DNA of 64,000 nucleotides, from NCBI RefSeq assembly GCF_000024545.1, contig NC_013947.1:4526001-4590000 (forward strand), given 5' to 3'. The stretch comes from Stackebrandtia nassauensis DSM 44728 (GTDB taxonomy: Bacteria > Actinomycetota > Actinomycetes > Mycobacteriales > Micromonosporaceae). The first letter of the stretch is position 1. Each line of letters starts with the position of its first letter. Shown here piece by piece: positions 23,433 through 32,792 of the stretch. Below the pieces are notes generated by a model. The model did no database searches. It saw only the letters and a program-made list of their open reading frames with translations, and was not told the origin of the DNA. A program made the translations under genes and the position numbers.

Positions 23433-24233
23433 TCAGGTCTGCGGCGGGATCCTCGGCTGAACTCCAGTGTGGAACTCGCGCATCTGGCCGATGCCCTCGG
23501 CCAGGCCGGACAGTTTCGAGGTGGCCTCGTTGAGCCGGGTCATGGTCGGGTCCTCACCCGACACGACGCCGTCCAGGGCGCCCTGTTCGGCGACGACCTG
23601 GGCGGCGGCGCCCACCAGGTCCTCATAGGCCGACACGCCGGTCTCGAAGCGCTCCACCATGAGCCCGTGGGTCTCGGTCAGCGAGCCGCGGCGGTCCGGT
23701 GGGGTGATGTTGACGGACTTCTCGACGCTGCGGATCTGGTCGGCCAGGTCGCGAAGGGCCCGTTGGGATTCCCGGACGTCGACGAGGGTGTCGGCGGCCG
23801 GTCCGGCCAAGCGGGGCGCGATCTCGTCGAAGGCCAGCGCGGCGGCCTCCAACCGTTGCCAGCCGTGCGAGGCGGCCGAGTTGCGGTACTGGACCGCCAT
23901 GCGGCCGCGACGGACCTTCCCGGCGATGGCTCCGGCGATGTTCTGGGCCTCGGCCGACAGCGCGGCGGTGCCGTAGACGGCGAGCTGTTCGTTCTCGGCG
24001 GGCAGGGCCTTGGCGAGTTTGCGGTAGTCGGTCCACTTGAACGCGGCCAGGACGGCGCTGCCGCCGAACAGGGCGGTCCAGATCGCGTCCCAGCCGGACA
24101 GGCCGCCCAGCGGCACCAAGACGCCGGACGCGCCGCCGAAGATACCGGCCATGACGCTCCAACGGCGGGCGCTGCGCAGTCGCCTGCGCAGCCGCTTGAC
24201 GGATTGCGGTACTCCCGAACCAAACCAGCCCAT
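23433..24233 (-). CDS. pspM: Phage-shock envelope-stress protein PspM
   Basis: A 266-residue protein with a pair of membrane helices near the N-terminus (WSVMAGIFGGASGVLVPLGG, AIWTALFGGSAVLAAFKW) and a long helical soluble part (IAPRLAGPAADTLVDVRESQ, and so on). Order and layout match the mycobacterial clgR-pspA-Rv2743c operon, whose third member was named PspM, a membrane partner that recruits PspA under envelope stress. Start ATG with AGGAG 8 bases before. It lies 192 bases after pspA, and that gap holds a structured repeat. Confidence 0.82.
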   Translation of the reverse strand: MGWFGSGVPQSVKRLRRRLRSARRWSVMAGIFGGASGVLVPLGGLSGWDAIWTALFGGSAVLAAFKWTDYRKLAKALPAENEQLAVYGTAALSAEAQNIAGAIAGKVRRGRMAVQYRNSAASHGWQRLEAAALAFDEIAPRLAGPAADTLVDVRESQRALRDLADQIRSVEKSVNITPPDRRGSLTETHGLMVERFETGVSAYEDLVGAAAQVVAEQGALDGVVSGEDPTMTRLNEATSKLSGLAEGIGQMREFHTGVQPRIPPQT

Positions 24234-24277
24234 GACTGAGAGCTCCTAACTTTGCCGCATTTCCTGCTGCGCGCCCA

Positions 24278-24352
24278 CCAGGCGGCGCCTGGCGGCGTTG
24301 TCGGCACTTCGGCATCCAACCCCGGGATGCCGCAGCACCTCCGCCTTGCCAT
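24278..24352. repeat. Structured dispersed repeat, copy between pspA and pspM
   Basis: Box A (CGCCTGGCGGCGTTGTCG, 24286-24303) and box B (CCTCCGCCTTGCCAT, 24338-24352) are identical to two boxes in the repeat at 48.4 kb. Between them a hairpin of different sequence (GGCATCC ... GGGATGCC) replaces that copy's CCATGG ... CCATGG hairpin. Box A also overlaps a local palindrome, CCAGGCGGCGCCTGG. Confidence 0.65.
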
Positions 24353-24425
24353 CCACTCGCCTGGAGGCCGCTCGCGACGGAAGACGACAAAGTCAGAAGC
24401 TCCAGGTATCCCGCGATGCCCGGGA

Positions 24426-25280
24426 TCAACCCGCCGCGGCGTCCCGGTTCTTGTCGTTGCTCAGGCTGGCGCGGATCTCGTCCAGCCGGGAGACGCTGGC
24501 CGGTTTCTCCTCGGCCTCGGCCCCGCCGATCGCGGTCTTGTCGGAGCCGCCGATCTTGTCGCCCTGGAGGCTGGCGCGGATCTGTTCGAGCCGGGAGGCG
24601 CCCGCCATGTCTACTGTGGCCTTCTGGATTTCCATCATCCGGCCCTCGACGGAGTTGCCCGCCAGGTCGGCGCGGCCCATCGCGGTGGCGTAGCGCTTCT
24701 CGATCTTGTCGCGCACCTCGTCGAGGCTGGGCACGTTGCCCGGCGCCGCCAGCGAGGACATCGACTCCAGAGAGGACGCGATGGTCTCCTGCATCTTGGC
24801 CTGTTCCAGCTGCGACAGCAGCTTGGAGCGCTCGGCCAGCTTCTGCTGCAGGATCATCTGGTTGTTCTCCACGGCCTGGCGTGCCTGCTCGGCGGCACTG
24901 ATCGCCTGGTCGTGCATGGACTTCATGTCTTCCATGGACTGCTCGGACGAGACCAGCTGACCGGCGAGCACCTGCGCGGTGTTCTCGTACTCGGTGGCCT
25001 TCTTCTCGTCGCCCTCGGCGCGGGCCTTGTCGGCCAGCACCAGCGCCTGACGCGCCTGGGACTGCAGCTTCTCGACCTCGGACATCGTCCGCGACAGCTT
25101 CATCTCCAGCTGCCGCTGGTTGCCGATGACGGCGGCGGCCTGCCGGGTCAGCGCCTGGTGCTGGCGCTGCGCCTCCTCGACGGCCTGCTGGATCTGGATC
25201 TTCGGATCGGCGTGCTCGTCAATCTTGGCGCCGAACAGCGCCATCATGTAGTTCCAACCCTTGGCAAAGGGATTGGCCAT
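24426..25280 (-). CDS. pspA: PspA/IM30 family envelope-stress protein
   Basis: A 284-residue PspA protein. It has an amphipathic N-terminal helix ([20 protein letters not shown]), then long coiled-coil helices (residues 25-200, rich in Gln/Glu/Ala, e.g. [20 protein letters not shown]), with a mycobacterial-type C-terminal extension containing two repeats of the form [10 protein letters not shown] / [10 protein letters not shown]. PspA forms membrane-protecting rods and rings and in mycobacteria restrains ClgR. The start is the ATG at 25280 with AAGGA upstream rather than the TTG-like extension. It is downstream of clgR and upstream of pspM, an intact psp operon. Confidence 0.93.
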   Translation of the reverse strand: MANPFAKGWNYMMALFGAKIDEHADPKIQIQQAVEEAQRQHQALTRQAAAVIGNQRQLEMKLSRTMSEVEKLQSQARQALVLADKARAEGDEKKATEYENTAQVLAGQLVSSEQSMEDMKSMHDQAISAAEQARQAVENNQMILQQKLAERSKLLSQLEQAKMQETIASSLESMSSLAAPGNVPSLDEVRDKIEKRYATAMGRADLAGNSVEGRMMEIQKATVDMAGASRLEQIRASLQGDKIGGSDKTAIGGAEAEEKPASVSRLDEIRASLSNDKNRDAAAG

Positions 25281-25375
25281 GTCGCGATCCTTCCCAGGCT
25301 TACAGCGTTGTGACAATCAAGTGTATGGTCTCACCGCTCACAGCCTTCGTCCACTCCAGCCGCGATCACGGCGGC

Positions 25376-25837
25376 TCAGGCGACCAGGCTGGCCTCTGCC
25401 GAGGAGGCGCTGCGGGAGGCGGACTTGGCGGCGCGGGCCTTGCGGGCCCGGTGGGCGGCCAGTGACACCGGTGGCGGCAGTGGCCTCGGGCCCACCGCGG
25501 TGACGGTGTGGCCGGGCACCGGTTCCCGGTTGAGCGGCAGCTCGGTGAGCGTGCGCCGGTCCTCCAGATGCGACACCGCGTGCGGGGCGGCGTACAGCCG
25601 CTGCTCCTCGCGGGCCACCTCGGTGGTCGCCTCGCCCAGCACGTCCGACAACGGCACGTCCAGGGCCTCGCAAATGGACGACAGCAGTTCGCTGGACGCC
25701 TCTTTCTGACCCCGCTCCACCTCGGAGAGGTACCCGAGACTCACGTTCGCAGCGGCCGAGACGTCGCGCAGGGTGCGACGCTGTTGCCGTCTGCGGATCC
25801 GCAGCGTCTCCCCAATGATTCGACGCAGCAACACCAT
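25376..25837 (-). CDS. clgR: ClgR-type transcriptional activator
   Basis: A 153-residue regulator with an XRE helix-turn-helix at residues 10-70 ([20 protein letters not shown], then [20 protein letters not shown]) and a C-terminal tail ending SAEASLVA. In actinobacteria ClgR activates clp protease, psp and its own genes, is held by PspA, and is degraded by ClpP through Ala-rich C-terminal residues; a similar Ala-containing end is present. Start ATG with GGAG upstream. Position directly upstream of pspA supports the name. Confidence 0.88.
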   Translation of the reverse strand: MVLLRRIIGETLRIRRRQQRRTLRDVSAAANVSLGYLSEVERGQKEASSELLSSICEALDVPLSDVLGEATTEVAREEQRLYAAPHAVSHLEDRRTLTELPLNREPVPGHTVTAVGPRPLPPPVSLAAHRARKARAAKSASRSASSAEASLVA

Positions 25838-25927
25838 CGCAGTCTCCTGTCTTCACGCGCGCCCTGGCCCGCCGTCGCACTTGTTCTTCTCGCGGGCACA
25901 ACTGTTGTAACCGGGTCGCAGGCCAGA

Positions 25928-26434
25928 TTACTCCGCGGGCGTGACGAATTCGCGTCCGCGCGGGTCCAAACGTTCCATCAGGAGGCCCTTGGCCGCCTCG
26001 ACCGTGGCGCGACACACCTCGGCGCGGCCGCCCGACAGGGCCAGTTTCCGGGCGGTGACCTCGCCGGACGGGTCGGCGACCGCGATCCACACGGTGCCCG
26101 GGGGCTGCCCGCCGTGGGCCTCGGGCCCGGCCGCTCCGGTGGTGCCCACGCCCCAGTCGGCCCCGGTCCGGTCGCGGGCGCCCAGCGCCAGCGCGGCGGC
26201 GACCTCGCGGGACACCACGCCCGCGGAGTCGATGACCTCGGCCGGGACGCCGAGCAGTTCGGTCTTCATGCGGGGTGTGTAGGCGACGATTCCGGCGGTG
26301 AACACGGCGCTGGCGCCGGGTGCGGCGGTCACGGCCGCGGCGAACAGTCCGCCGGTCAGGGATTCGGCGCAGGCCAGGTGCTGGCCGCGCCGTTTCAGCG
26401 CGGCCACGATGTCGGCGGCGGTCACGGTGGTCAC
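25928..26434 (-). CDS. pncC: CinA C-terminal-type nicotinamide-nucleotide amidase
   Basis: A 168-residue protein of the CinA C-terminal family, which deamidates nicotinamide mononucleotide in pyridine-nucleotide recycling. Signature stretches are ACAESLTGGLFAAAVTAAPG (catalytic Ser region), AGIVAYTPRMKTELLGV, and TTGAAGPEAHGGQPPGTVWI. The long N-terminal CinA domain is absent, as in PncC-type proteins. GTG at 26434 overlaps the pgsA stop by 4 bases, so it is translated with pgsA. The enzymatic role is family knowledge. Confidence 0.88.
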   Translation of the reverse strand: MTTVTAADIVAALKRRGQHLACAESLTGGLFAAAVTAAPGASAVFTAGIVAYTPRMKTELLGVPAEVIDSAGVVSREVAAALALGARDRTGADWGVGTTGAAGPEAHGGQPPGTVWIAVADPSGEVTARKLALSGGRAEVCRATVEAAKGLLMERLDPRGREFVTPAE

Positions 26435-27069
26435 GCCTTGTCGTCCTGGGGTGTCGGTTCGACGGCTCCTGCGGCGGCTCCGGTGTCGCCGTCGCCGTTG
26501 CGGCCCGCCTGGTGGCGCAGCCGCACCACCTGGACGATGTAGTCGGCGCCGCTGACGACGGTCGCGATGGTGGCCGCGGCCATCACCCACGGGGCCAGCA
26601 TCGCCAGCAGTTCCGGCAGCGGCACCAGGTACCACACGATGGCGACGATCTGCAGCACCGTCTTGATCTTGCCGCCCCGGCTGGCGGCGATGATGCCCAG
26701 CCGGATCACCCAGAACCGCAGCGCCGTGATCCCCAGTTCCCGTACCAGGATCACGATCGTGACCCACCACGGCAGCAGGTCCCACAGCGAGAACAGCACC
26801 AGGGCGGTCCCGGTGAGGGCCTTGTCGGCGATCGGGTCGGCGATCTTGCCGAAGGCGGTGACCTGCCCGATGCGGCGGGCCAGCCAGCCGTCCACGTAGT
26901 CGGTGACCGCCGCGGCCGTGAACACCAGGGCGGCGGCCCACCGCCAGCCCGGGTTGGTGAACTGCGATTCGATGGCGCACAGCACGAACGCCGGGATCAG
27001 CAGCAGCCGCAGCACCGTCAGCAGGTTCGGGATGTTGTATATCGACGCGCCGGGCGCCTCGCGGGGCAC
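26431..27069 (-). CDS. pgsA: CDP-diacylglycerol-glycerol-3-phosphate 3-phosphatidyltransferase
   Basis: A 212-residue CDP-alcohol phosphatidyltransferase that makes phosphatidylglycerol phosphate from CDP-diacylglycerol. The family motif D-x2-D-G-x2-A-R-x8-G-x3-D-x3-D is present (TDYVDGWLARRIGQVTAFGK, IADPIADKA). Several membrane helices follow (ALVLFSLWDLLPWWVTIVIL). GTG at 27069 with AAGGA upstream begins just 2 bases after the rimO stop. The charged C-terminal tail is a lineage extension. The rimO-pgsA-cinA order is conserved in actinobacteria. Confidence 0.93.
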   Translation of the reverse strand: MPREAPGASIYNIPNLLTVLRLLLIPAFVLCAIESQFTNPGWRWAAALVFTAAAVTDYVDGWLARRIGQVTAFGKIADPIADKALTGTALVLFSLWDLLPWWVTIVILVRELGITALRFWVIRLGIIAASRGGKIKTVLQIVAIVWYLVPLPELLAMLAPWVMAAATIATVVSGADYIVQVVRLRHQAGRNGDGDTGAAAGAVEPTPQDDKA

Positions 27070-27071
27070 GG

Positions 27072-28511
27072 TCAGTCCTTCGCCGCGCGATACTCGGCGA
27101 CCAGGTCGACGCCGATGCTGTCGACGACGGTCGCGGAGACGATGTCGCCGGGCCGCAGGCCGTCGACCTCGCCGATCAGGGCGGTGCTGCCGTCGACCTC
27201 GGGCGCCTGGTGGGCGGCACGGCCGTCGACGCCGGAGTCGTCGGCGCTGTCGACCACGACGGACACGGTCTCGCCGATGCGTTCGGCGGCCCGCTGCGCG
27301 GTGACCTCCTCGGCGAGCACGCTGATGTGGTCGTGCCGTTTGACGATCACGTCCTCGTCGACGTGTCCGTCCAGGTCGGCGGCCTCGGTGCCGTCCTCGT
27401 CGGAGTAGCTGAAAACGCCGACGGCGTCCAGCCGCGCCTGCGACAGGAACCGTTCCAGTTCGGCGGCGTCGGCGTCGGTCTCGCCGGGGAAGCCGACGAT
27501 GACGTTGGTGCGCACCCCGGCCAGCGGCGACAGGCCGCGGATGGTCTCCAGCAGCTCCAGGAAGCCCTCGGTGGAACCGAAGCGGCGCATCCGGCGCAGC
27601 AGGTCCCGGCTGGAGTGCTGGAACGACAGGTCGAAGTACGGGGCCACGCCGGGGGTGGTGGCGATGGTCTCCACCAGCGAGGGACGCAGTTCGGCGGGCT
27701 GGAGGTACGACACCCGCACCCGCTCGATGCCGTCCACGGCCGCCAACTGGGGCAGCAGCTTCTCCAGCGCGGCCGCGTCGGACAGGTCCTTGCCGTAGGA
27801 GGTGGTGTTCTCGCTGACCAGGGTCACCTCGACGACGCCCTGTTCGGCCAGCCACTGCGCCTCGGCAAGGATCTCGCCGGGATCGCGCGACACGAACGCG
27901 CCCCGGAACGACGGGATGGCGCAGAACGCGCACCGGCGGTCGCAGCCCGAGGCGATCTTGAGGTTGGCCACCGGGCCGCTGGTGAGGCGGCGCCGCATCA
28001 CCTTCAGGTGCGCGGGCATGGCGGTGTCGTCGGTGTCGGGCGCGGCGTGGCCGGGGATGACGGCGGTGGCCTCGCGGCGCTTGACCGGACTGATGGGCAG
28101 CAGCGTGCGCCGGTCGGTGGGCGTGTGGGAGGCGATCTTCTCGCCCCGGGCGATGGCGTCCAGGCGCGCGGCGATGTCGGGGTAGTGGTCGAAACCGAGC
28201 ACGGCGTCGGCCTCGGGGAGGCTGTCGGCCAGCTGGGTGCCGTAGCGTTCGGCCAGGCAGCCGGTGGCCACCACCTTGGCCCCGGTGTCGGAGGCCTCCA
28301 GCAGCATGTCGATGGAGTCCTGCTTGGCGGTCTCGATGAACCCGCAGGTGTTGACCATCACGACGTCGGCGTCGCTGCCGTCGTCGGTGACCTCCCAGCC
28401 GCCGTTCGCCAGCCGGGCGGCGAGTTCCTCGGAGTCGACGTCGTTGCGGGCACAACCGAGGGTCACGACGGCGACGCGTCGCGAGGAGGGTACCGGCGGA
28501 GTCTCAGACAC
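27072..28511 (-). CDS. rimO: Ribosomal protein S12 methylthiotransferase RimO
   Basis: A 479-residue radical-SAM enzyme that adds a methylthio group to an Asp of ribosomal protein S12. Domains in order: N-terminal UPF0004 domain ([20 protein letters not shown]) with further cluster Cys in VNTCGF and [10 protein letters not shown]; radical-SAM core with the CxxxCxxC motif ([20 protein letters not shown]); C-terminal TRAM domain (about residues 405-479). The start chosen is GTG at 28511, giving family length; the longer frame upstream is not supported by similarity. It heads the rimO-pgsA-cinA unit. Confidence 0.93.
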   Translation of the reverse strand: MSETPPVPSSRRVAVVTLGCARNDVDSEELAARLANGGWEVTDDGSDADVVMVNTCGFIETAKQDSIDMLLEASDTGAKVVATGCLAERYGTQLADSLPEADAVLGFDHYPDIAARLDAIARGEKIASHTPTDRRTLLPISPVKRREATAVIPGHAAPDTDDTAMPAHLKVMRRRLTSGPVANLKIASGCDRRCAFCAIPSFRGAFVSRDPGEILAEAQWLAEQGVVEVTLVSENTTSYGKDLSDAAALEKLLPQLAAVDGIERVRVSYLQPAELRPSLVETIATTPGVAPYFDLSFQHSSRDLLRRMRRFGSTEGFLELLETIRGLSPLAGVRTNVIVGFPGETDADAAELERFLSQARLDAVGVFSYSDEDGTEAADLDGHVDEDVIVKRHDHISVLAEEVTAQRAAERIGETVSVVVDSADDSGVDGRAAHQAPEVDGSTALIGEVDGLRPGDIVSATVVDSIGVDLVAEYRAAKD

Positions 28512-28656
28512 GACTGCGAGAGTACCGACTCCGCGAACAGCCGTGGCGCAACGCCCGCGCACCGGACATTTCACCCAGGCTCGCGGGACCGGAATGTCGG
28601 CACCAGTGGGGCGGTTGTGGTGACGAGTATCGCTTCCATCAACCGAAAGGACCACC

Positions 28657-29400
28657 ATGCCGCAGCTGGAGGGCAAGGGCGCCGTCGTGACCGGCGGTTC
28701 GCGCGGGATCGGCCGCGCCATCGTCGAGCGGCTGGCCGCCGACGGCGCCACCGTCGTTTTCAGTTACGCCAGCAACAAGACCGCCGCCGACGAGGTGGTC
28801 GCCACCGTGACCGCGTCCGGCGGCACCGCGCACGCCGTGGCCGCCGACTTCACCGACCCCGAGGCCCCCGAACGCCTGATGGCCGCCGCCGCGGAACTGC
28901 TGCCCGGCCTGGACATCCTGGTCAACAACGCGGTCATGGAGATCACCCCGACTCCCCTGACCGAGGTCACCGACGAACTGTTCGACACGACCTTCACCGC
29001 CAACGCCCGCGCGCCGTTCCAGACCCTGCGGTACGCCGCCAAGAACATGAACGACGACGGCCGCGTCATCAACATCTCGACGCTCAACACCTCCCGGCCG
29101 TTTCCCGGCCTGACCACCTACGTGTCCGGCAAGGGCGCGCTGGAGCAGATGACCAACGTGGCCGCGTTCGAGCTGGGCGCGCGCGGCATCACCGCCAACG
29201 TGGTCTCCCCCGGCGCCACCGACACCGACCTGTTGCGCGACACCAATCCGCCCGAGGCCCTGGAGATGCTCAACACGATGACCCCGCTGGGGCGGCTGGG
29301 CCTGCCGTCCGACATCGCCGACGTGGTGTCGTTCCTGGCCGGTCCCGACTCCCGCTGGATCACCGGTCAGAACATCCGTGCCACCGGTGGCCTGATGTAA
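28657..29400 (+). CDS. Short-chain dehydrogenase/reductase
   Basis: A 247-residue classical SDR. The NAD(P) motif is [12 protein letters not shown], the NNAG-type motif appears as VNNAVM, and the catalytic set is Ser in [14 protein letters not shown] with Tyr and Lys in [10 protein letters not shown]. The Gly-rich C-terminus is [11 protein letters not shown]. It resembles FabG-like 3-oxoacyl reductases and glucose dehydrogenases; the substrate is not predictable. Start ATG with AAAGGA upstream; monocistronic, ending in a terminator. Confidence 0.88.
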   Translation: MPQLEGKGAVVTGGSRGIGRAIVERLAADGATVVFSYASNKTAADEVVATVTASGGTAHAVAADFTDPEAPERLMAAAAELLPGLDILVNNAVMEITPTPLTEVTDELFDTTFTANARAPFQTLRYAAKNMNDDGRVINISTLNTSRPFPGLTTYVSGKGALEQMTNVAAFELGARGITANVVSPGATDTDLLRDTNPPEALEMLNTMTPLGRLGLPSDIADVVSFLAGPDSRWITGQNIRATGGLM

Positions 29401-29413
29401 CCCCCGCCGTAAT

Positions 29414-29448
29414 GGGACCGTAAGGCGCTGACGGCGCTCTACGGTCCC
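29414..29448 (+). terminator. Terminator after the SDR gene
   Basis: GGGACCGTA pairs with TACGGTCCC, with GCGC pairing inside and GTTTC following. Confidence 0.75.
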
Positions 29449-29469
29449 GTTTCACGGTTATATGGACAC

Positions 29470-30006
29470 ATGGCCCGTATCCCGTACCGCAAGCCCTGGT
29501 TCATCGTCACGGCCGTGATCGTCGTGGCCGGACTGGGTGTCGCCCTGTACCTGTTCCAGCCGTGGCTGTTGTTCGTGGACAAGACCGTCGACGAGAAGCT
29601 GCCCGAGGCCCAGTCGACGTCGCAGGAGTCCGACGACGAGGACACGAAGTCCACACCGGAGGGACCGGTCGACGTGGCGTCCGGGGACTTCGTCTCGCAG
29701 GAGCACACGACCTCGGGCGAGGCCCGCCTGGTGAAGAACGCCGACGGCTCGCACGTGCTGGCCATCGAGGGGCTCGACACCTCCAACGGCCCGGATCTGC
29801 GGGTGTGGCTGACGGATCAGAAGGTCGACGCGGACGAGTGGTTCGTGTTCGACGACGGCTACTACGTCGAGTTGGGCGAGCTGAAGGGCAACAAGGGCGA
29901 CCAGGTCTATGAGGTGCCCGACGACGTCGACCTGGACAAGGTCACCAGCGTATCGGTGTGGTGCAAGCGTTTCAGCGTGTCGTTCGGTGCGGCGGAGTTG
30001 ACCTGA
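29470..30006 (+). CDS. Membrane-anchored DM13-domain protein
   Basis: A 178-residue protein with one N-terminal membrane helix (FIVTAVIVVAGLGVALYLFQ), an acidic linker, and a DM13 domain (residues 75-178; ASGDFVSQEHTTSGEARLVK, GPDLRVWLTD, VWCKRFSVSFGAAEL). DM13 domains carry a near-invariant Cys, here in VWCKRF, and are proposed to take part in redox or electron-transfer reactions outside the membrane. No ribosome site precedes the ATG; TTATAT at 29458-29463, six bases before it, would make a leaderless transcript. Confidence 0.82.
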   Translation: MARIPYRKPWFIVTAVIVVAGLGVALYLFQPWLLFVDKTVDEKLPEAQSTSQESDDEDTKSTPEGPVDVASGDFVSQEHTTSGEARLVKNADGSHVLAIEGLDTSNGPDLRVWLTDQKVDADEWFVFDDGYYVELGELKGNKGDQVYEVPDDVDLDKVTSVSVWCKRFSVSFGAAELT

Positions 30007-30076
30007 CCGGGAACTTTTACACGTCGTAGAGCGACTGTCCGGGGGACAGCGCACTTCGCCTTCGAAGGAGTCCCCC

Positions 30077-30832
30077 ATGAACAGTTCACGTAGGACGGTC
30101 CTGCGCGCCGCCGTCGCCGGAAGCCTCGGTGTCGGCCTCGCGGCCTCGAGCTCGTCCCCCGTCGCGGCCCGCGAGCCTGGCGGCGACGGACCTCGCATCG
30201 GAATCCTGCTGTACGAAGGGTTCTCGCTGCTGGACCCGACCGGCCCCGCGGAGGTGCTCAGCCGGGTGCCCGGCGCCGAGGTCGTGATGATCGGCGAGCG
30301 GACCGGGCCGGTGCGCTGCGACACCGGTCAGGCGGCACTGATCGCCGACGTCACGGTCGACGACATGCGCGACATGGACGTCCTGATCGTGCCGGGCGGC
30401 AGCGACGAGGCCGTCATGGCCGTGTTCGACAACGACAGGCTCCGCGACTGGATCGTCCGGGTTCACAAGCGAACCCGCTTCACGACCTCGGTGTGCACCG
30501 GCGCGGCGATCCTCGGCCATCTGGGCCTGCTCAAGGGCCGCCGCGCCACCACCTACTGGGCCGGAGCCGAGTTCCTGGAAAGCGTCGGCGCCACCTACGT
30601 CCCCGAGCGCTACGTGCGCGACGGCAAGATCATCACGTCCGCCGGAGTCTCGGCCGGACAGGACATGGCCTACTACCTGGCCGGGCTGCTGACCGACCGC
30701 AGAACCGGTGAGGCGCTCGAACTGGCCCTCGAATACGACCCGAAACCGCCCTTCGGCACCGGCGACGCCCAGGAGGCGTCCCAGGAGCTGAAGGACCTGG
30801 CATTGAAGCTTCTCAAGGATTCCCAGGGCTGA
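30077..30832 (+). CDS. Tat-exported DJ-1/PfpI family protein
   Basis: A 251-residue protein with a twin-arginine signal (NSSRRTVLRAAVAGSLGVGL) followed by a DJ-1/PfpI domain. The strand IGILLYEGFSLLDPTGPAEV, the nucleophile-elbow Cys in RFTTSVCTGAAILGHLG, and ATTYWAGAEFLE are of the isonitrile-hydratase / GATase1-like subgroup. Export of such a domain is less usual than the cytoplasmic form. Start ATG with GAAGGAG upstream. Substrate unknown. Confidence 0.85.
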   Translation: MNSSRRTVLRAAVAGSLGVGLAASSSSPVAAREPGGDGPRIGILLYEGFSLLDPTGPAEVLSRVPGAEVVMIGERTGPVRCDTGQAALIADVTVDDMRDMDVLIVPGGSDEAVMAVFDNDRLRDWIVRVHKRTRFTTSVCTGAAILGHLGLLKGRRATTYWAGAEFLESVGATYVPERYVRDGKIITSAGVSAGQDMAYYLAGLLTDRRTGEALELALEYDPKPPFGTGDAQEASQELKDLALKLLKDSQG

Positions 30833-30877
30833 GGACGGTCGGGCCACAGTGTCCCAGGTCGCGGCTAACGTCGTCTC

Positions 30878-31360
30878 GTGAGCGACGAACTGAACATCCG
30901 GCCCGCGACCCTCGCCGACGCGGAGGCGATTGCCGAGATCTGGCGGCAGGGCTGGTACGAGGTGCACCTGGAGACCGTGCCGCGCGAGCTGGTCGAAGCT
31001 CGCACCCCGGAGTCCTTCGACACCCGGGCCCGAAAGCGGGTGCCCGACACCGTGGTCGCGACCGTCCACGGCGAAGTGGCCGGGTTCGTCATGATCCACG
31101 ATGACGAACTCGACCAGGTCTACGTGTCGGCGAAGCATCGCGGCGCCGGAGTGGCGGCAGCCGTCATCACCGCCGCCGAGGACCGGGTGCGCTCAGACGG
31201 ACATCGCCGGGCGTGGCTGGCGGTGGTGGCCGACAACCCCCGGGCGCGGCGGTTCTACGAGCGGCAGGGCTGGGTCGACGACGGCGACTTCGACAATCCC
31301 GCGTGGACGCCGGACGGTCCGGTCGCGGTCCCGACGCGGCGATACGTCAAGGAGCTGTGA
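30878..31360 (+). CDS. GNAT acetyltransferase
   Basis: A 160-residue GCN5-related N-acetyltransferase. N-terminal strand IRPATLADAEAIAEIWRQGW, acetyl-CoA loop VSAKHRGAGVAAAVITAAED, and the C-terminal VVADNPRARRFYERQGW are all typical. Start GTG. Substrate unknown. Confidence 0.85.
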   Translation: MSDELNIRPATLADAEAIAEIWRQGWYEVHLETVPRELVEARTPESFDTRARKRVPDTVVATVHGEVAGFVMIHDDELDQVYVSAKHRGAGVAAAVITAAEDRVRSDGHRRAWLAVVADNPRARRFYERQGWVDDGDFDNPAWTPDGPVAVPTRRYVKEL

Positions 31361-31471
31361 TCTGGCGGCGGTGACGGATCCGACAACGGCGCGACCGGGA
31401 TTGTGGCCGGAAACTGGCCACTACCGGGCATACGGTGACGGGCGAAATCGTCGTCGAAGGGAGTCGTTTCC

Positions 31472-32350
31472 ATGAGCATCGTCGTCACCACACCCACCGG
31501 ACACGTGGGTTCGCGGGTGGTCAGGCTGCTGGTCCAAGCCGGAGTGCGGCCCCGGCTGCTGCTGCGCGACCCGTCGCGGCTCGACGCCGAGACCCTGTCG
31601 CTGGTCGAGGCGGTACCGGGTGACCTGACCGACGCGACCTATGTCCGCGAGTCGATCACCGGCGCCGACACCGTGCTGTGGGTGGACCCGACGCCCCACT
31701 TCGGACCCGACCCGATCGACACCTCGCTGCGCACCGCCGAACCGCTCATCGAGGCGGCCCGCGCGGGCGACGTCAACCGGGTGGTGCTGTTGTCCAGCAT
31801 CGGCGCCGAGAAACGCCACGGCGTCGGCCACATCGACGCGCTGGGTGGCATCGAGGAACGGCTCGACGCCACCGACATCGACGTGCTGCACGTGCGGTGC
31901 GCGTACTTCTTCACCAACCTGCTGTTCGAAGTGGACGGACTGCGCGACGGGGTGCTGTCCACGGCCTTCGAACCGGACCGGCCGATGCCGTGGGCCGACC
32001 CGCGCGACATCGGCGAGGTCATCGCGGCTCGGCTGCTCAACCCGGCCTGGCACGGCCACCTGACGCAGGCGGTGCACGGCCCGCGCGACCTCAGCTTCCG
32101 TCAGGTCGCGGCGATCCTGACCGAGGCCCTGGGACGCGAGATCCGGCTCCAGCCGGTGACCGACGCCCAGGTGCGCGACGCGCTGACCGAGGCGGGGCTG
32201 CCGCCGAGCGCCGTGGACGCGATCGCCGGGATGTCGGCGGGTTCGGCCGACGTGAAACCCGAGCAGCCCCGGGACGTGGTGACCACGACCCCGGGAACGC
32301 TGGAGGCGTGGGCGTACTCAGTGCTGCGGCCGGTTATCGACCAGGACTGA
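31472..32350 (+). CDS. NmrA/NAD(P)-binding family protein
   Basis: A 292-residue atypical SDR: Rossmann start IVVTTPTGHVGSRVVRLLVQ, then DLTDATYVRESITGADTVLW and VVLLSSIGAEKRHGVGHIDA. It lacks the classical Tyr-Lys pair and is close to NmrA/YtfG-type redox-sensing or quinone-reductase proteins. ATG with GAAGGGAG upstream. It converges with the next gene and overlaps it by 17 bases. Confidence 0.85.
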   Translation: MSIVVTTPTGHVGSRVVRLLVQAGVRPRLLLRDPSRLDAETLSLVEAVPGDLTDATYVRESITGADTVLWVDPTPHFGPDPIDTSLRTAEPLIEAARAGDVNRVVLLSSIGAEKRHGVGHIDALGGIEERLDATDIDVLHVRCAYFFTNLLFEVDGLRDGVLSTAFEPDRPMPWADPRDIGEVIAARLLNPAWHGHLTQAVHGPRDLSFRQVAAILTEALGREIRLQPVTDAQVRDALTEAGLPPSAVDAIAGMSAGSADVKPEQPRDVVTTTPGTLEAWAYSVLRPVIDQD

Positions 32351-32789
32351 CCAGCCGCAGGTCGATCCACGGCACGGTTTCGCCGGGCAGTTCGTAGCGT
32401 TCGGTCTCGGCGAAACCGTGCGCCAGCGCGAACTCCAGACCGTCCTGGTTGGACGCGAGCACGACGGTGTCGATGACCTCGGCGCCCAGCTGCCGCGCGG
32501 TCGCCAGGGCGTGCGCGTAGATCTGGGACCCGAGGCCCTGCCGCCGGTGCTCGGGAAGCACCCGGGCGATGACGGTGGCCGCGTTGGGGTCCTCGGCCGT
32601 CGGCGGCCGCACCGTCGAGCACCCGACGAGATCCCCGTCCCGGTAGGCGACCGCCAGCCGGTGCCGTCCGGCGCGCTCGCGCACCTCGTCCGCCGACAGA
32701 ATGTGGGCCGGGATGACGGTGTTGTGGACGTGCCGCCAGTCGGCCAGCGCGGTGTCGGTACCGCAGGCTTCGATGCTCAGGTCGGTCAT
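32334..32789 (-). CDS. GNAT acetyltransferase downstream of ftsK
   Basis: A 151-residue GNAT protein: RVLPEHRRQGLGSQIYAHAL is the acetyl-CoA loop, ASNQDGLEFALAHGFAETER the C-terminal signature. Its ATG lies 3 bases after the ftsK stop, so it is probably co-transcribed with it. Substrate unknown; a functional tie to chromosome segregation is not implied. Confidence 0.83.
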   Translation of the reverse strand: MTDLSIEACGTDTALADWRHVHNTVIPAHILSADEVRERAGRHRLAVAYRDGDLVGCSTVRPPTAEDPNAATVIARVLPEHRRQGLGSQIYAHALATARQLGAEVIDTVVLASNQDGLEFALAHGFAETERYELPGETVPWIDLRLVSPGR

Positions 32790-32792
32790 GGC

